A stretch of DNA of 64,000 nucleotides, taken from contig NC_079892.1 in the NCBI RefSeq assembly GCF_024868665.1, positions 6,469,269 to 6,533,268 of the forward strand, given 5' to 3'. Of the stretch, positions 1-12,460 are shown in pieces. The stretch is from Triplophysa rosa. Taxonomy: Eukaryota; Chordata; Actinopteri; Cypriniformes; Nemacheilidae. The translations under genes were made by a program, and so were the position numbers. Each line of letters opens with the position of its first letter. Position 1 is the first letter of the stretch. Below the pieces are notes generated by a model. It made no database searches. It saw nothing but the letters and a program-made list of their open reading frames with translations, and was not told the DNA's origin.

Positions 1-243
1 ACCTGTTTCACATAAGAATACTTGGTGGATAATTAGCATACTCCTCCTCCCTGCCTTTCAGAGACTGGCTGCTATATTGGGTTGGCACCCCTTTGGTGTT
101 TGGGACTTCACCCTCAAATGACCGATTTGCCCCCATGTTGACCTGATGGCCTCTTTAGCTGACCACTTGATTAAGAGACTTGGGCGTTCTGTCACTTTGA
201 GGCAGTTCTACAGCTTGGCTCTGATAATGTGGCTGTATGTTTA
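1..243. other. unannotated non-coding sequence
   Basis: Unique-looking sequence with no exon or repeat signature that I recognise. Confidence 0.4.
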
Positions 244-860
244 ACTCTAAAAAAAAAATGCTGAGTTGTTACAATCCATGGTTGGGTAAAATATGCACGA
301 ACCCAACTATTGGGTTAAAATTTAACTATACTGGGTTGTTTTAACCAAAAGTGTTGGGTCGTTTCAACCCATGGTTGGGTCAAAAATGGATGAACCCAGC
401 CGTTGAGTTTAAGGGAGTAGTTCACACAAAAATAAACAATTCTGTCATCATTTTCACTCTCTTGTCATTTCAAACCCATATTATTTTCTTTTATCTGCAG
501 AACACAAAACAAAATATTTTGAAGAATGGTTACCAAAAACCATTGTGTTCTATTGTCAATGGGTACCAACTTTCTTCTGCAGAACATTGTTTGTGTTCTG
601 TAGAAGAAAGTCATTTAGGTTTGAAAAGAGTAAATAATAACATAATTTTCATGTTTGGGTGAACTATCACTTTAAATAAACCTACTGTGTGGTGGGATTT
701 TTCAAGCCAATATTTTGGGTTGGTTTAAACTCATTGTTGGGCCAAATACGGACATTTTCTAGGTTTAAAATGTCCGTATTTAAATTTAAATCCATATGTC
801 CATATTTGACCCAACCATGGGTTGAAACAACCCAACCTTTTCCAAAAAATGTGTTGGGGA
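244..860. repeat. foldback MITE of the ACCCAAC/GTTGGGT type, split by a second MITE
   Basis: The left half (244-408) and right half (676-860) carry repeated inverted units such as AACCCATGGTTGGGTCAAA, TTGGGTTGGTTTAAAC and GACCCAACCATGGGTTG. The interruption is a complete TTAA-type foldback MITE. A related solitary copy is at 54311-54493. Confidence 0.7.
409..675. repeat. TTAA-ended foldback MITE, copy 1 (nested)
   Basis: Starts TTAAGGGAGTAGTTCAC and ends GGGTGAACTATCACTTTAA. The internal arms are the mirror pair CTTTTATCTGCAGAACAC and CTTCTGCAGAACATTG. The structure and sequence are those of the palindromic cyprinid MITE often called Angel-like. It is inserted within the GTTGGGT element. Confidence 0.8.
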
Positions 861-1789
861 ATGTGGTGAATTTTGTTAAGTTCATCGTGTCCTAAATAAC
901 TGCAATCCTTTGCAGAAAATTGCATTGAAATGTTATTTTAGTCAGTACTTTGATAGTTTGGGGAATAAACTACAGTGTCTGTTTGTCTGGCCAAAGACAG
1001 ATTAAGGCAAACTTTATTGATGATGGCGCAAAAATAAAACATGTTGGCTTCAAAAATGGTATAAAAAAAATGTTTTCATTTATTTCAGTTAATTTCAGAG
1101 TTCTTCATAAAATATATGATCACTCTGTAATTTGGCCATAGCTGGTTTATTTCCTTCAGTAACTGTGCTTGCGTGATTATGGCCAGTCTGTCCCGTTAGT
1201 TCCCCTGAGGTGCATTAAAACATCTACACCCGCTAGCTGCCCCTCTCCACTACCACCTGCCCCTCCTCTACAGCAAAGCCATGACAGGCCTGAGCCATTT
1301 AGAGTTACTTAGCGTCGACTCCAGGGAGTTTCCCAAAAACCAGTCCACATTAGTGTCCTTAGCCGATGTCCCTTCACAGCACTCTCAATGTCATTATATA
1401 AATATCATAAATAACATTACTTTCTGAACTGCTGTTTTAGTCATAATATGAAAAATGTGCTCTGTATCATTTGCTTTGGACAAGGAAATATTGTTTAGTT
1501 TTTGGTTAACGCTGTGTTATGTACACTGCATTTGCAACCTAAATACATTCTCATTTGAAACTGGTTCATTGAAATGTAGGCAAATATAAATTATGTGTCT
1601 ATACTTGTGTATTAAGTGGGTTTGTCAAGGGATTGCATTTATTAATATATAGTTATAGTTACTTCCTTTAGAATCTACTTGATCTTGATCTTTTATATAT
1701 AAAAAAGGCATTTTAACATGTAAGCATTTCTTACACCTCTGACCCTATGTCTAGAAATGTCTAATCCCATTTCTAAAAAGAGAAAACAG
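861..1789. other. AT-rich intergenic sequence
   Basis: No exon or repeat recognised. 1200-1370 is slightly richer in GC. Confidence 0.4.
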
Positions 1790-2200
1790 AAAAAGGTCTT
1801 TTAAAGTCAGAGATAAGAAAGGCCCCATTTGACTAACTGATTGTGCTGAATCTCTGGCAAAGGGGAATAATCCTCAATTGGGCCAATTAGCGCCAGCCTG
1901 GGTCACTATCTCTAGACAAGCTAACTGATTCGAGCTGACACCAGTCTAGTTCTCACTGCGGCAATGCCAGGTATGATGGGTCCACATCAAAGAGCCTCCA
2001 GACATCAGCGGAGCAAAGGAATGGAGGCCAATTTTGGTCGGCTCGCTAATCTCCCCGCCGCTAAAATCCCGACGCTCCCCAGCTCTCACACAAAACCATC
2101 TTACAGTTGCACAATCAGGAGGTATTAAGACCGGAGTCATACCAAATTTCCTTTGATTTTTTGATCGTCCGACCGAGAGGATAGTCATATGTTTTTAAGA
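1790..2200. promoter_or_regulatory. enhancer-like block, pax6 downstream
   Basis: Complex stretch with CAATTGGGCCAATTAGCGCC, CTCCCCGCCGCTAAAATC and TTTGATTTTTTGATCG. GC is above its flanks and there is no repeat. A minus-strand 80-codon ORF here (1946-2188) does not resemble a known protein. Confidence 0.3.
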
Positions 2201-3299
2201 CATGCCAATGATTATGTGGTTGAGTTCGGAATGGATGTGTTTTTCACTTCTGCTGTTAAAACTGTTCTTGCATGAACTCAAAAATGCGTTAACCATTTCA
2301 AGTCTGGATTTAATTGTACAAATGTTTTGTTCCCTGTTTTGGGTTTCTATTACTCTAGATTTTTATTACAAAATATATCTACCAAGTCAATTATTTCTGC
2401 TCCTCACATGAAAAGTCCACCCAAAAATCTAATCTGGCATGATTTAAATCAATTTTTGTTGTATAAGTTGTATATATGTCCTTACCCTGTAGAAAACAAA
2501 ACAGTTTAACTATGACAGAATGTCCAAACTTCTCTTTCATATAATGAAACTTAATGGATTTTAAAGTGCACAAAATCTTAAGTGACAATTTTTAGTGAAT
2601 AATAACTTAAAATTGTTCCTTACCTAGAACATGGCCCACATGTAGTACAGGGTATTTTTATGATGTTTGTATTCACTTTTTTTGCTTCACAGCCACTGTT
2701 CTTCATACACTTGAATGAACGAGAACAGCTCCATATGATGCTGAACATCTTATAAAGCCATATGGGGTTTTAACAACATGGCGGTGAGAAATTAAAAGCA
2801 TTTTAGGTGATCTCTTTCAATTGTTATTCTATGTCACGTGATCGTGAGATTTGATGTTATGAAGTGTGCAACCTGACAGGTCTGAATGAAGTGGAAAACT
2901 ACCACTCTACCCCTTCTTTGAGGAAGCTTGATGTAAGTAAATTAATTTGCTGTCTCCAATTATAATCCAATCACATTTTAGGTACACGAGACCCTGGGCC
3001 CTTTAGAAACATTGGCTGTGATTTTGGGTGGGTTAACCTGAAATGGCAAAGATGTCCTCCTGAATACACTTGGTATTCTTTAGAATACACTCTGGTATTA
3101 TTCCTTATAGCTTACACTTTTGTATTATTCCTTATATCTTACACAAGTCTGGTAAAACTGTGCCAACAAATAATGGGCAGTTTTGTTGGGTTACAAGGGT
3201 AAACCTAAAGTCTGGAAAAAGTATTTAAGTATGCGTCAAATTCAACTCATTAGGACTCTCATTACAATGAATGATCAAACCTGACATGCTCTCCTCGAG
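2201..3299. other. AT-rich intergenic sequence
   Basis: No exon, RNA gene or repeat recognised. Short ORFs are chance. Confidence 0.4.
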
Positions 3300-3870
3300 A
3301 CCAGAAATCATTTAAGTAGACTGAGAGTTGACACACAGTTATTTGGTCGTGCAGGTACATTAGCCGGAGGCTGAAATTAATTTAAACTTCAATCAGGACA
3401 GGTGAGCTATGTTGGATTCTTTTTTTCTCTCCACCCTTCACACTGTGAGGTGGGTTAAAGCTTGGCTTAGAATGTGAAAGAGACATGCTAATAAATGTAC
3501 TTAAGCGGTCACAGATTGAGGCTAATGAAAGCTTTATTGCTGACAGGGTGAAAATCTGGACTACATGATTGCTTTCACATTAGGTCAGCTCGATCTGGGG
3601 TGGAATTTATTAGGTGCAGGTGTTGCGTTTTTTTCTTTCTCAATACAAGAAACGTGTATTTTGTTTTGTAAAATAGTCAACAAATACTAAGTCGTTTCTG
3701 ATGTCTCAGGCTGCGGCTAAAAGCCGAGCTGCCGGAGTCTGGGTCACCAGTTCAGGTCCCTGTCACCTGGAATAATGTTTCTTCCCGAGTTGTTTTGTCA
3801 CGTCCTGTCATGGCATCTGTGCTCCTATTGGCTGCGATGTAACCTGAAACATGTTGGCATGAGCCTGCCA
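3300..3870. promoter_or_regulatory. enhancer-like block, pax6 downstream
   Basis: Contains CTGAAATTAATTTAAAC, GAGGCTAATGAAAGC, TGAAAATCTGGACTAC and a CTATTGGCTGCGATG stretch. It is complex and non-repetitive. Confidence 0.28.
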
Positions 3871-5399
3871 GTGGTACAGAGAAAGATGAGGTAGAGATTA
3901 GGAAAGGAAGGGGTGGGGAGGAGGACAACGCGAAATTGAGAAGACAAGAAAAATTAGGGCAAGGGGTGAGCGGTGGGTGAGTGGGTTTGGGGTCTAGGGG
4001 AGTGGAATGGGACTCTCTGAATTTATCTACTTGAACAGTATGAGCTGCTGTGTTACATTGTGTATCATTGTTCAAACGCATTTCAGCTGACTATATTTAA
4101 ACCGACTTGCAAATAAGAAACATTATGAGCATTATCTCATGCAAGACATTTTTATAAACATACAGGTTTAGGACGTCCTTTGTTGTGGTTTAAGTGAAAT
4201 GCTGATGGAAGAAGTGTGTACTTGGCTGTTTTTCGAAGGTCATGATTATGTCGGATGATCAAGGATCATTGGATGAGATTTGAAGATTAGTAGAGATTGG
4301 AAGTTTACTAACAGAGGGACAGAAATAATGAAAGTTGCAATGGTGTTTTTTACCGAATGGTGACGTATATTTTGGTGTAATGGCTTTTTGAATTAAAAAA
4401 TATAGGATGGTGCTGGATGTTACCCTTTGGGAATTGTTTGGATTGTTGGAAACCTGGCCATTGGACAGTCAATATAATCCCGCCCCCCCCCCCCCGGGCC
4501 GAAACATAAGTCATTCAGAGAAGAGGTGTCTTATTAAGAGGGAGGCGAAGTTTAAGATTTTGTTTAAAGATTTTGTTAGGCACATGAATAAAAAAAAGAC
4601 TTGCATGGATAAATCATTTATAATAAACAAGGCAATATTCCAACAAAAAACAAGAATCGATGTTTTTGATTTCATAGTGACTTTAGATGTAAGGGGCTAT
4701 AAGTGGTTAGGGGCTAAAAGTTGTATAACTAGAGAACATTTAGAAAAAGCTTGAATATGAAAGTTTTCCTTTTACAGTTTGTTATTAAGCTACTTTCTGT
4801 CATAAGTACGTATGTGACATTTATATATGTGGAGTCCATACACAAACATGTATTATTTACTGTTATAAATACGATGTTAATGATTCACATGGTATTTCTG
4901 TTTCATATTTTTGTAAGTTATGGCACATTCATGGAAAAATGATTAAGAACATGCATCAAATAATGATTCATAATGCATAGTTTTATTAAAGTGATTTTGC
5001 ACTGAAATGTAGGAGGTTAATAGGTTGGGAAATTGATTATGTTTGCTTTTCAACTTCACACTTGAGTTTCTAAGATTTTTTGCAATATTAGACTGAACAG
5101 ACTTAATACTTATTATTATATATTATATTATGTATTGACAAATTAGCTTTTAACATCCGTGGCAAAATATACTAAACTTTTTTTTTTCGTTGAGGAAACG
5201 TTTCAGCAATGCTAATGTTTACCAGAGTGATCACTCACTTGAGCTATAGAGCCCATTAAGAATTAGGCAAACACTTCATGTTGTTTGTTTAGTGATTATA
5301 TTAGCATTACAAACACCAGTTGAAACTGTGTACATTTTAAACAGTACCATAAAATTATCTAGTAGTGTTGAATCAATTACCATTTTTTGTTAATGCCAT
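3871..5399. other. intergenic sequence with a 13-C homopolymer
   Basis: AT-rich apart from a purine-rich strip at 3890-4000 and a C run at 4483-4495. Two plus-strand ORFs (4407-4754 and 4751-4942) have no domain or family I recognise, and their codon use is AT-driven. I regard them as chance. Confidence 0.4.
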
Positions 5400-5720
5400 C
5401 ACAGACCGCATCCGCCACCTCTTATCTGTATTCAGTAGGGGGAAGTCCAAAGGTGGAATTTTGATCCAGGCCATAGTGTACCATAGCCGGGAGCGATTCC
5501 AGCTTTGTCTCCGTTGGCATTCGACTTAAAAATAACTTTCCCACAGTTCGCGTCTCGTCCAAAGCTGAGCCGATGGTGTCGTCCGGGCTGTTTTGTTGGA
5601 TGGAAGCTTTAGGGTTTTGCTCGGGGGTGAGGGTAGGCCCCTTTGGTGTGTGACTCAAATGTAAATTCCAATTAGACAATCAACCGTTAGTTTAATTTCT
5701 CAGACACGTGAAGTCAGGCT
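5400..5720. promoter_or_regulatory. GC-richer complex block
   Basis: Stands out from AT-rich flanks and ends in CCAATTAGACAATCAACCG and GTTTAATTTC. An 85-codon minus-strand ORF (5422-5679) is open across much of it but matches nothing I know. An enhancer or an unrecognised exon are both possible. Confidence 0.3.
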
Positions 5721-6208
5721 TTAATCATTAATGCTGTGACTTTATGTATTGATGTGTGATGTGTTACGCTTTGGTGTTGCAGCTTCAGCGATCAGACGCC
5801 GTGACCGTACGCATTTTAAACACATGGGGAATTGTGTGGAACAAATGACGTTGTGTCTGCACCAGGGTTAACACCACATCACATTTCACAACATGAGATA
5901 AAATGACTGACTTGTGTCACAAAAATAGATTTTGTATTAGTTGGCTCATTCTGATTCCTCTGGATGTCGAATATCCAAACTTTTGAAGCCTTTTTTCGAA
6001 GACATTTATATGTTTCAATGCGTGTTATTTGAACAGTGTAAATGCCACTACAAAAAAAATTAATAATTTAAGGCTATTATTTTTTATAAAATTGAATTTT
6101 TTTTGTTGTATTTTTAGTGTATAGTGTGTGTGTATAGTAGTATATATAATTATATAAATACTCACAATCAAGGAAAAGTTTTAAATCTTGAATTTTGAAT
6201 CTTTGAGT
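5721..6208. other. AT-rich intergenic sequence
   Basis: Nothing recognised. Confidence 0.4.
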
Positions 6209-6626
6209 TTAAAGGTATAGTTCACCGATTTTATCACCCTCAAGTTGTTCCAAACCTGTATAAATGTCTTTGTTCAGTTCACCACAAAGAAAGATAGTTG
6301 GAAGAATGTTAGTAATTTTCAGTTCTGGGGCACCATTAACTCCCATTGTAGAAAAAATTATTGTACACATTTTTTTGTTCTGTTGAACAGAAAAGAAGAT
6401 ATTATAAGGAATGTAGGAAAGTAAACAGTTCTGGGGCACCTTTGACTACCATTGTAATTTTTCCTACTATGGAAGTCAATGATGTCCCAGAACAGAGAAT
6501 TACTAACATTCTTCCAAATATCTTCCTTTGTGCTCAGCAGAACAGAGTAATTTATACAGGTTCGGAACACTTGAGGGTGAGTAAATCATGGCAGAATTTT
6601 CATTTTTGGGTGAACTATCCCTTTAA
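6209..6626. repeat. TTAA-ended foldback MITE, copy 2
   Basis: Starts TTAAAGGTATAGTTCACC and ends GGGTGAACTATCCCTTTAA. It is longer than its relatives (418 bases) because the internal arm is partly duplicated: CAGTTCTGGGGCACC occurs twice. Confidence 0.85.
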
Positions 6627-6999
6627 GTATATAAATTCTATAGTTTAAAAGTTATTTTTTTTAAAGCGATAATATGACAATCTTTTGTTGTTTTTATTAT
6701 TATAATTTTTTTTCTCAAATATATACAAAGCATGGCCACACAAAAAAGTCCTCCCATCCGTTTACAGAAGAGCACATCGATGACTTCATAATAAGCTTTT
6801 TTGTGCCTCCGCTGAAGGATCAAGTGGTGTCCATCAGGTCCAAACCCCACAGGTAGCCTTTCAGAAAGGCTGTATAGAGATGTACCAGAGCACAGATAAT
6901 AAGTATTGATCACTGAAGAATGTACCTTATTGTTGTGAAAAGATTGTTCACAGCCGAGCATAAAAAGTAACACTACTTCAAAAAAGGGCGTCTGTGTAA

Positions 7000-7290
7000 G
7001 TAGATCCGCCTTCTATTTTGTGCAAGATTTTTGAGCCCCATTGTAAGCTGAGGATGATTTTAAATGTGTGGCTAAGATAAACTTTCCCATTGTCATTAAT
7101 GAGGACGGCTAATACTGAGTGACAAGTGCATTTGGAAAGGGAGAAAAAAGAGCCGTTAAATTTGTCAAAGCAGATCATTTCAACTGAGCAAACTTAAGGC
7201 CTTGTGGGGGACTGTGTTGGATTCTCATGAAGCTGTTGCCTTGAACCATTTTCCAAACATTCAGAAAAAGGGACACAATGTTAGAAGAAT
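7000..7290. promoter_or_regulatory. enhancer-like block, pax6 downstream
   Basis: Complex sequence with CATTGTCATTAATGAGG, ACGGCTAATACTGAG and GCCGTTAAATTTGTC. No repeat features. Confidence 0.27.
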
Positions 7291-8126
7291 CGTGTCTGGT
7301 TTTAGCGTGCCAAGAAAAATAAGTTAATATTTCCAGCCCTGCAGAAATCTGCTGAGGTGTTTATATGTAGATTTTTGTTTTATTGGTACAAATTTTACTT
7401 AAAACAATGAATAATGCCAAGTATACCCATATATTATTATATATGTAGTCAGGGCTTGGATTTTTGTTTTAAAAACACTGTAGCATAAAACAACATTGTC
7501 TGTCATGTGTATGTATGCTTATATAATTATGTTCAGGAAGAAATTAAAAATGTGACATATTATGAAGCATACAGAATTCAGATCCAGGCATTTTAAGCCT
7601 TTAGTTTTCGAGTGTCTGAATTTCATTACCGTCAGCTGCCAGTCCCGTGAACACGTGAGGAGATTTAGTGAGTTTAATCTGTGAGCAGATCTCGAGTTGA
7701 GAGCTCCAGACCATCTAGTGTTAGTCATTTACATGTAAACTGATATGTTAATGCTGTCTAAACACCGCTTTTCAACATTTCAGCCCATCTTGATTCAACA
7801 TCTGTTCTGTAGAGCATAGTGATTCAGTGAATCAATTTTACAGTTTGCTAGCTGGTAAATTAGCAACTGTTGTGCGTTATATATGTGTTCAAACTGTTTG
7901 AGATATGGAAATAATTCTATGCATTCATTGTAGTAATATTAGATTTTCTTACTGTTTGTCACTTGTCCAGCATTATCATATGGATGCACTATGATCAATA
8001 TTTTGTTTGACAGCTTTTCTTCTTAACATATCCAAAATATTCAGTTAGCTGTAGACAAAATTATTCCGTTATAAAGAAATTATGATAACTATAGGTTTGT
8101 TTTTTATTTAAAAAGTGTCTTTAATA
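7291..8126. other. AT-rich intergenic sequence
   Basis: Nothing recognised. Confidence 0.4.
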
Positions 8127-8398
8127 CAGTGGTTCTCAAACTGGAGTTTGGGTCCAGGGGGGCCACGGTTTTTGTGGCATTTTATGAAATCAAAATATTT
8201 GTCATAAATCTTGTGCAATCAAACATCAGAAAAATTATACCACCAACCAAAAGAATTTATGTTCCAGCGTTGTATTATTGAATGTCTTTGGTTTAATTAA
8301 AAATCTAAGTTTAAGATCATAAATCTTTATTTGGGGGGCCACAAAGCAATGCGACCCCACACAAGGGGGGCCTTACAACGAAAGCGTTTGAGAACCAC
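8127..8398. mobile_element. hAT-type non-autonomous element (degenerate)
   Basis: The left end CAGTGGTTCTCAAAC and right end GTTTGAGAACCAC are inverted repeats typical of hAT MITEs. The interior carries GGGGGGCCAC blocks near both ends. There is no coding capacity, and an 8-base target duplication is not obvious, so the copy is old. Confidence 0.7.
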
Positions 8399-8799
8399 AA
8401 AGTTTTAACTAATAAGATTTACTCTGAGATTATTGTTATAATTTTTTATTGTATGTAGTTTCGTACTGCGAATGCTACAGATATCTTAGGCTAACAGTGT
8501 TTAATTCTGTAGCTTAATGTTGCCGCTAGCAACGGCATCGGTTCAACTGCATCCAAAAATAGTTAAAATGGCTTCAGATGCATGGAGTGCATACTTGAAA
8601 TGCACTATATACTGTATGTATAGCATTAACAACATTTCGATAATCATGGTTATCAATATCACAAATTTGGTCAATATCGGTATATTGTTACAACCCCAAT
8701 TTTGCAAACTGTGGTGTGTCTGTCCCATCTCTTACCCCATTTTATTTATGTACAGTCAGAAATCCTCTTTTTAGTGTATTTTTGCATCTCGCAAATTTC
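8399..8799. other. intergenic sequence
   Basis: Nothing recognised. The overlapping ORFs on both strands lack similarity to known proteins. Confidence 0.4.
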
Positions 8800-9600
8800 T
8801 TCACTCACCCCCTGTGGCACCTCTGACACTTTTAGCTAGTTCATGCCAGTCGAGCCAAAACAGATGCTAATGCAAAAGCCACTGCGTCCCTTCCAGGGCA
8901 TCTCTGCCACATCTACCCAGTCTCTGCCCTTAATTCTATATATCTGAGGTGGCGCTACGAGAGAGACTTTTAGCAAGCTAAGCTATTGCCTGTTCATTGA
9001 ACCCATCACTTTGCAGAATGAAAACGCTGAGAGCGAACCGATATTGAAACACAATGAGAACACCCCGTCTCATCTGGTCTCAGAATTTAGCTGTTTGCAA
9101 AGTTCTGTTCTGCATCAAACAAACTGAACTGACTTAAACAAGAGATGCCGCTTCGAACTCCTTTACCTTTCGTTCCACGGCTTGAAAATTGATGCCCATT
9201 TGGCAGATGCCAAAGCTCTCAGCCGACACATTGTGCAGGGAAATATGACAGGTCTTAATTATCAGTAATGAAGCAGGAATACGCTGCACACTTAGATATA
9301 ATATACTAAACGACCTTTCAGTGGCTAGGGGCGATGATTAAAGGGATCTGTTTCATGAATCATGCCTCATTTAGTCGCTAGTCTTTGTGTTGCCTAATGA
9401 GCGCAGGGCGACGGTTTTAAGTTAGATGTGTAAATGGCTGGAAAGTGTAAAAGCCGATTAAACTGATTTACCGTCCTGAGATCAGGCGAACATTACTTTA
9501 GCCTAAAGAAAGCTGCTGGCCGTCTTTATCGGAGGTTTCTTATGGGGCTGATAAGGACTCTGCTGTCTCACAGTGTTTATTTTATTAGCATACCTGGAGA
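8800..9600. promoter_or_regulatory. large enhancer-like block, pax6 downstream
   Basis: About 800 bases of complex sequence without repeats. It has motifs such as GGTCTTAATTATCAGTAATG, GGCGATGATTAAAGGG, GCCGATTAAACTG and GCCAAAGCTCTCAGCC. The side 3' of Pax6 carries distal enhancers in mammals (inside ELP4). This is one of the best candidates in the window for an equivalent. Confidence 0.4.
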
Positions 9601-9789
9601 TTAGCACAGGCCCGGGAGATTTTCCACGTAGCTTTCTGTTTTTATGCGACGGCTCTCTTTAAACGCGATAATCATTTGTAAAGTTTTATTATTGTGGATG
9701 TGAACGAAAGTCATATTTATGTAAATGTAAATAGTTTGCAAATATAAAACTATTCTACCATGCAAAAGCTTTATCTTGTACAAAAAAGT

Positions 9790-10126
9790 TTAAGGGATAG
9801 TTCACCCAAAAATGAAAATTCTGTCATTATTTACTCACCCTCTTGTCATTTCAAACCAGTATGACTTTCTTTCTTCTGCAGAACACAGAAGAAGATATTT
9901 TGAAGAAAGTTGGTAACCTAACAACGGCGGTACCTATTCACTTCTATTGTATGGACACAAAACCAATGCAAGTCAATGGGTACCGCCGATGTTCGGTTAC
10001 CAGCATTCTTCAAAATCATTCTTCTTTTGTGTTCTTCAGAAAAAAGAAAGTCATACAGGTTTGAAATCACAAGAGGGTGCGTAAAGTATGACAGAATTTT
10101 CATTTTTGGGTGAACCATCCCTTTAA
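9790..10126. repeat. TTAA-ended foldback MITE, copy 3
   Basis: Starts TTTAAGGGATAGTTCACCC and ends GGGTGAACCATCCCTTTAA. The two arms meet at a centre around 9955 (GTACCTATTCAC against ATGGGTACCGCC). It is the best preserved copy in the window. Confidence 0.9.
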
Positions 10127-10729
10127 ATCTTGGACTATCCGTTGCACTTCAACAGGCTTTTTCTCTGTGTTGCTGAAGTTTGCTTTTGTAGGACCATATT
10201 CTTTTCAGGATTCCCTTTAAACTGCCATACGTTTATTTAGTCAAACCAATTCTTAGTTAGAAAAGTTTTAGAGATTCCAAGGCATGCCAAACATTAAACA
10301 GTATTGTGTACTGAAACGGAGCTCCAGGCTGGATTGTGGCTCTTTAGGGCTGTGCATCAAAGTTTCCTTAAATGTTCGCCCTTAACTACCCATAGCAGCT
10401 CCAGCTGCCTCCACAAGACCAACAAGATTTTAAAGGGTCCCCAACATGAAGTTACAAAAAATGACTGCTAGTTAGAATCAGCTCCAAGTCTACAGCAATC
10501 ATGTTGTATAGAAAAGAGCTGCTAAAAGGTTGCAAAGCACAGTTGTCAATGCAGCTTCAATGTTGTTTTATGGGAAGAAGTTGAATTGTATGGCACTCCT
10601 CCCAAGCCTCGGAATGTAAGGTATTCACAGCTAAGCATCAGAATATGCTCTGATAATACAGTATTTATTCAGATTCTGGCAGCACAGTGTTGTTTTTCAT
10701 CACCGCTGGAAAACAGTAGCTGAACAATT
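10127..10729. other. intergenic sequence
   Basis: Nothing recognised. Confidence 0.4.
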
Positions 10730-11160
10730 AAGCCTGCGTTGATTAAGATGTAAATTCTTTTTAATTAGAATGTAAATTCTTACATTTATATGAAGACATC
10801 AACTGTCAGCGTCGCGCGCGATATCTGTTTTTTCAGCCTGCACTCTGAATGAAGCATTCATCGTTCATTTGCGATGCTAAAACAATTTTGCTCTCCCTTT
10901 TGTTTCGCCGTTCCCGCGTTCCCTTTTGACATTACTTTTGTTTGTATTGTCGCTTGCATCCCGTGCAGTAGTGCCTGGGGACTCGGAGGAAATTTGGAAT
11001 GAAAATTGAGTTCATTCAGTGTGCACCAATTACTTCTGCTGAATATTCCTCAATGCAAATCGAGCCCGTGCCCATGAAAGGTCCACATGTATTTGAAATA
11101 ATTAATTTTCTCCTCTTTCGGAAGCTTCCGCCGAAGCTTTTGATGCTTTATTATGTTTTT
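10730..11160. promoter_or_regulatory. enhancer-like block, pax6 downstream
   Basis: Has GCGTTGATTAAGATG, TTTTTAATTAGAATG, CGTCGCGCGCGATATC, GCACCAATTACTTCTGC and GAAATAATTAATTTTC. Four TAATTA-type cores in about 400 bases and no repeat make it a good enhancer candidate. Confidence 0.38.
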
Positions 11161-11689
11161 TTTACGTTGTGCGCACGCGCTCGCTTATTAGTTGACAGCC
11201 ATGCCAATACTTCTGTTGTCAGTATCGTTTTCCATTGTAATTGTAGGGTGTGTCTCATACAGTAAATTGTGAACGCAACAAGTAAAAATTGGCTATGGAG
11301 GATGTTCTGGGGACCACGTTTAGCTCAGGATTATCTAGCTAAATTCATGGATGCTGGCTGGCTCAGACACTGTGTTGTCGAGCTGTCGTGCACGTGTTTA
11401 GGATAGAGAGCGGGGAGGTGATGTTGACTCAATGGGTGAACTCAGGGCTCGAGCCCCAGGGCGCACAGCTCCATCAGGGTTAATCTGGGCTGGGGCCTGC
11501 CTCTAAGCCCTCTGGAGCTGACATGAGAAGAGCCAGAGGTGCTCTCCCTTTCCATCTCTGTATTTATGTGTATGTGGTCTTATTTTTTGTAACTGTGTGA
11601 ATGTGAGTCTGTGGAATTTTTTAACTAAAAATCTAGAGAGACAGAGTTACACTACATAAAGTGTTGTCTTGTATACATAAAGTTTGTAA
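11161..11689. other. intergenic sequence
   Basis: No exon recognised. 11380-11550 is GC-richer and complex. Confidence 0.35.
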
Positions 11690-11942
11690 GTCATGTGTCA
11701 TTCCAAACCTTGTATGACTTTCATTTTTCTGTGGAAGAGATAAAAGGTATTTTAAAGAATGTCGGTAACCAAACAACATCGGCCCCCATTGACTTCTTTT
11801 TAATGGACACAAAACCACAAAGACATTTCTCAAAATATCTTCTTTTGTGTTCCACAGAACATAGAATGATACACAGGTTTCGGACAACATGAAGGTAAAT
11901 AAAGGATGAGAGAGTTGTTATTTTGGGGTGAACTATCCCATT
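11690..11942. repeat. TTAA-type foldback MITE, copy 4 (left end lost)
   Basis: Begins inside the left arm at GTCATTCCAAACC and ends GGGGTGAACTATCCC. The terminal TTAAAGGGATAG is missing on the left. Confidence 0.75.
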
Positions 11943-11980
11943 TGATCATACTTGCTGGTATTGCAGTCCCTCATTACTTT

Positions 11981-12003
11981 TGTGTGTGTGTGTGTGTGTG
12001 TGT
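11981..12003. repeat. TG dinucleotide microsatellite
   Basis: About 11 tandem TG units. Confidence 0.9.
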
Positions 12004-12099
12004 TTGGTTATGGCACAACCTTGCTCTCTCTCTTCTAAATCCCTCTCTGGCCCTCTAAGCTAACTTGTTGACTAACAAGTTGTGGCTCTTTTCTCCTCT

Positions 12100-12460
12100 C
12101 GGCACTTGGTTCAAGACAACTACTTGAGACGAGCGGGGAACATTTATCCTAAAGGCCGCTTGAAGCTACTCGAGCAGAAAGACGTAATGCTCTCTCTCCC
12201 TCTCTCTTCCTCTCTCTGTAGCATTCCACATTTTTAATTAGTTAGGGCCGCCTATTCTCTGTCTAGTACTGGCTAAAAGGGATTTGTCCTAATTAAGAAG
12301 GCTGGACATGTATGTGATAGCCTACAGTGCCCACACATTACTTTTTAATCACTTTAAAAGTTTGATCGGACAGCCTGGAGTTTTTTTAGTTTCGCGGCAC
12401 CCAACAACCAACAGTGGTCGGTATAACTCGTAATTGGTTTTAATCCCATCAGAGCGTTGG
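12100..12460. promoter_or_regulatory. enhancer-like block, pax6 downstream
   Basis: Complex sequence with TTTTTAATTAGTTAGGGCC, GTCCTAATTAAGAAGGC and CTCGTAATTGGTTTTAATCC. It is interrupted by a short CTCTCTCC tract near 12190. Confidence 0.33.

Noticed and set aside
4407..4942. Plus-strand ORFs of 115 and 63 codons
   Set aside because: No domain or family recognised, AT-driven composition, a C homopolymer inside the first, and no splice or poly(A) context.
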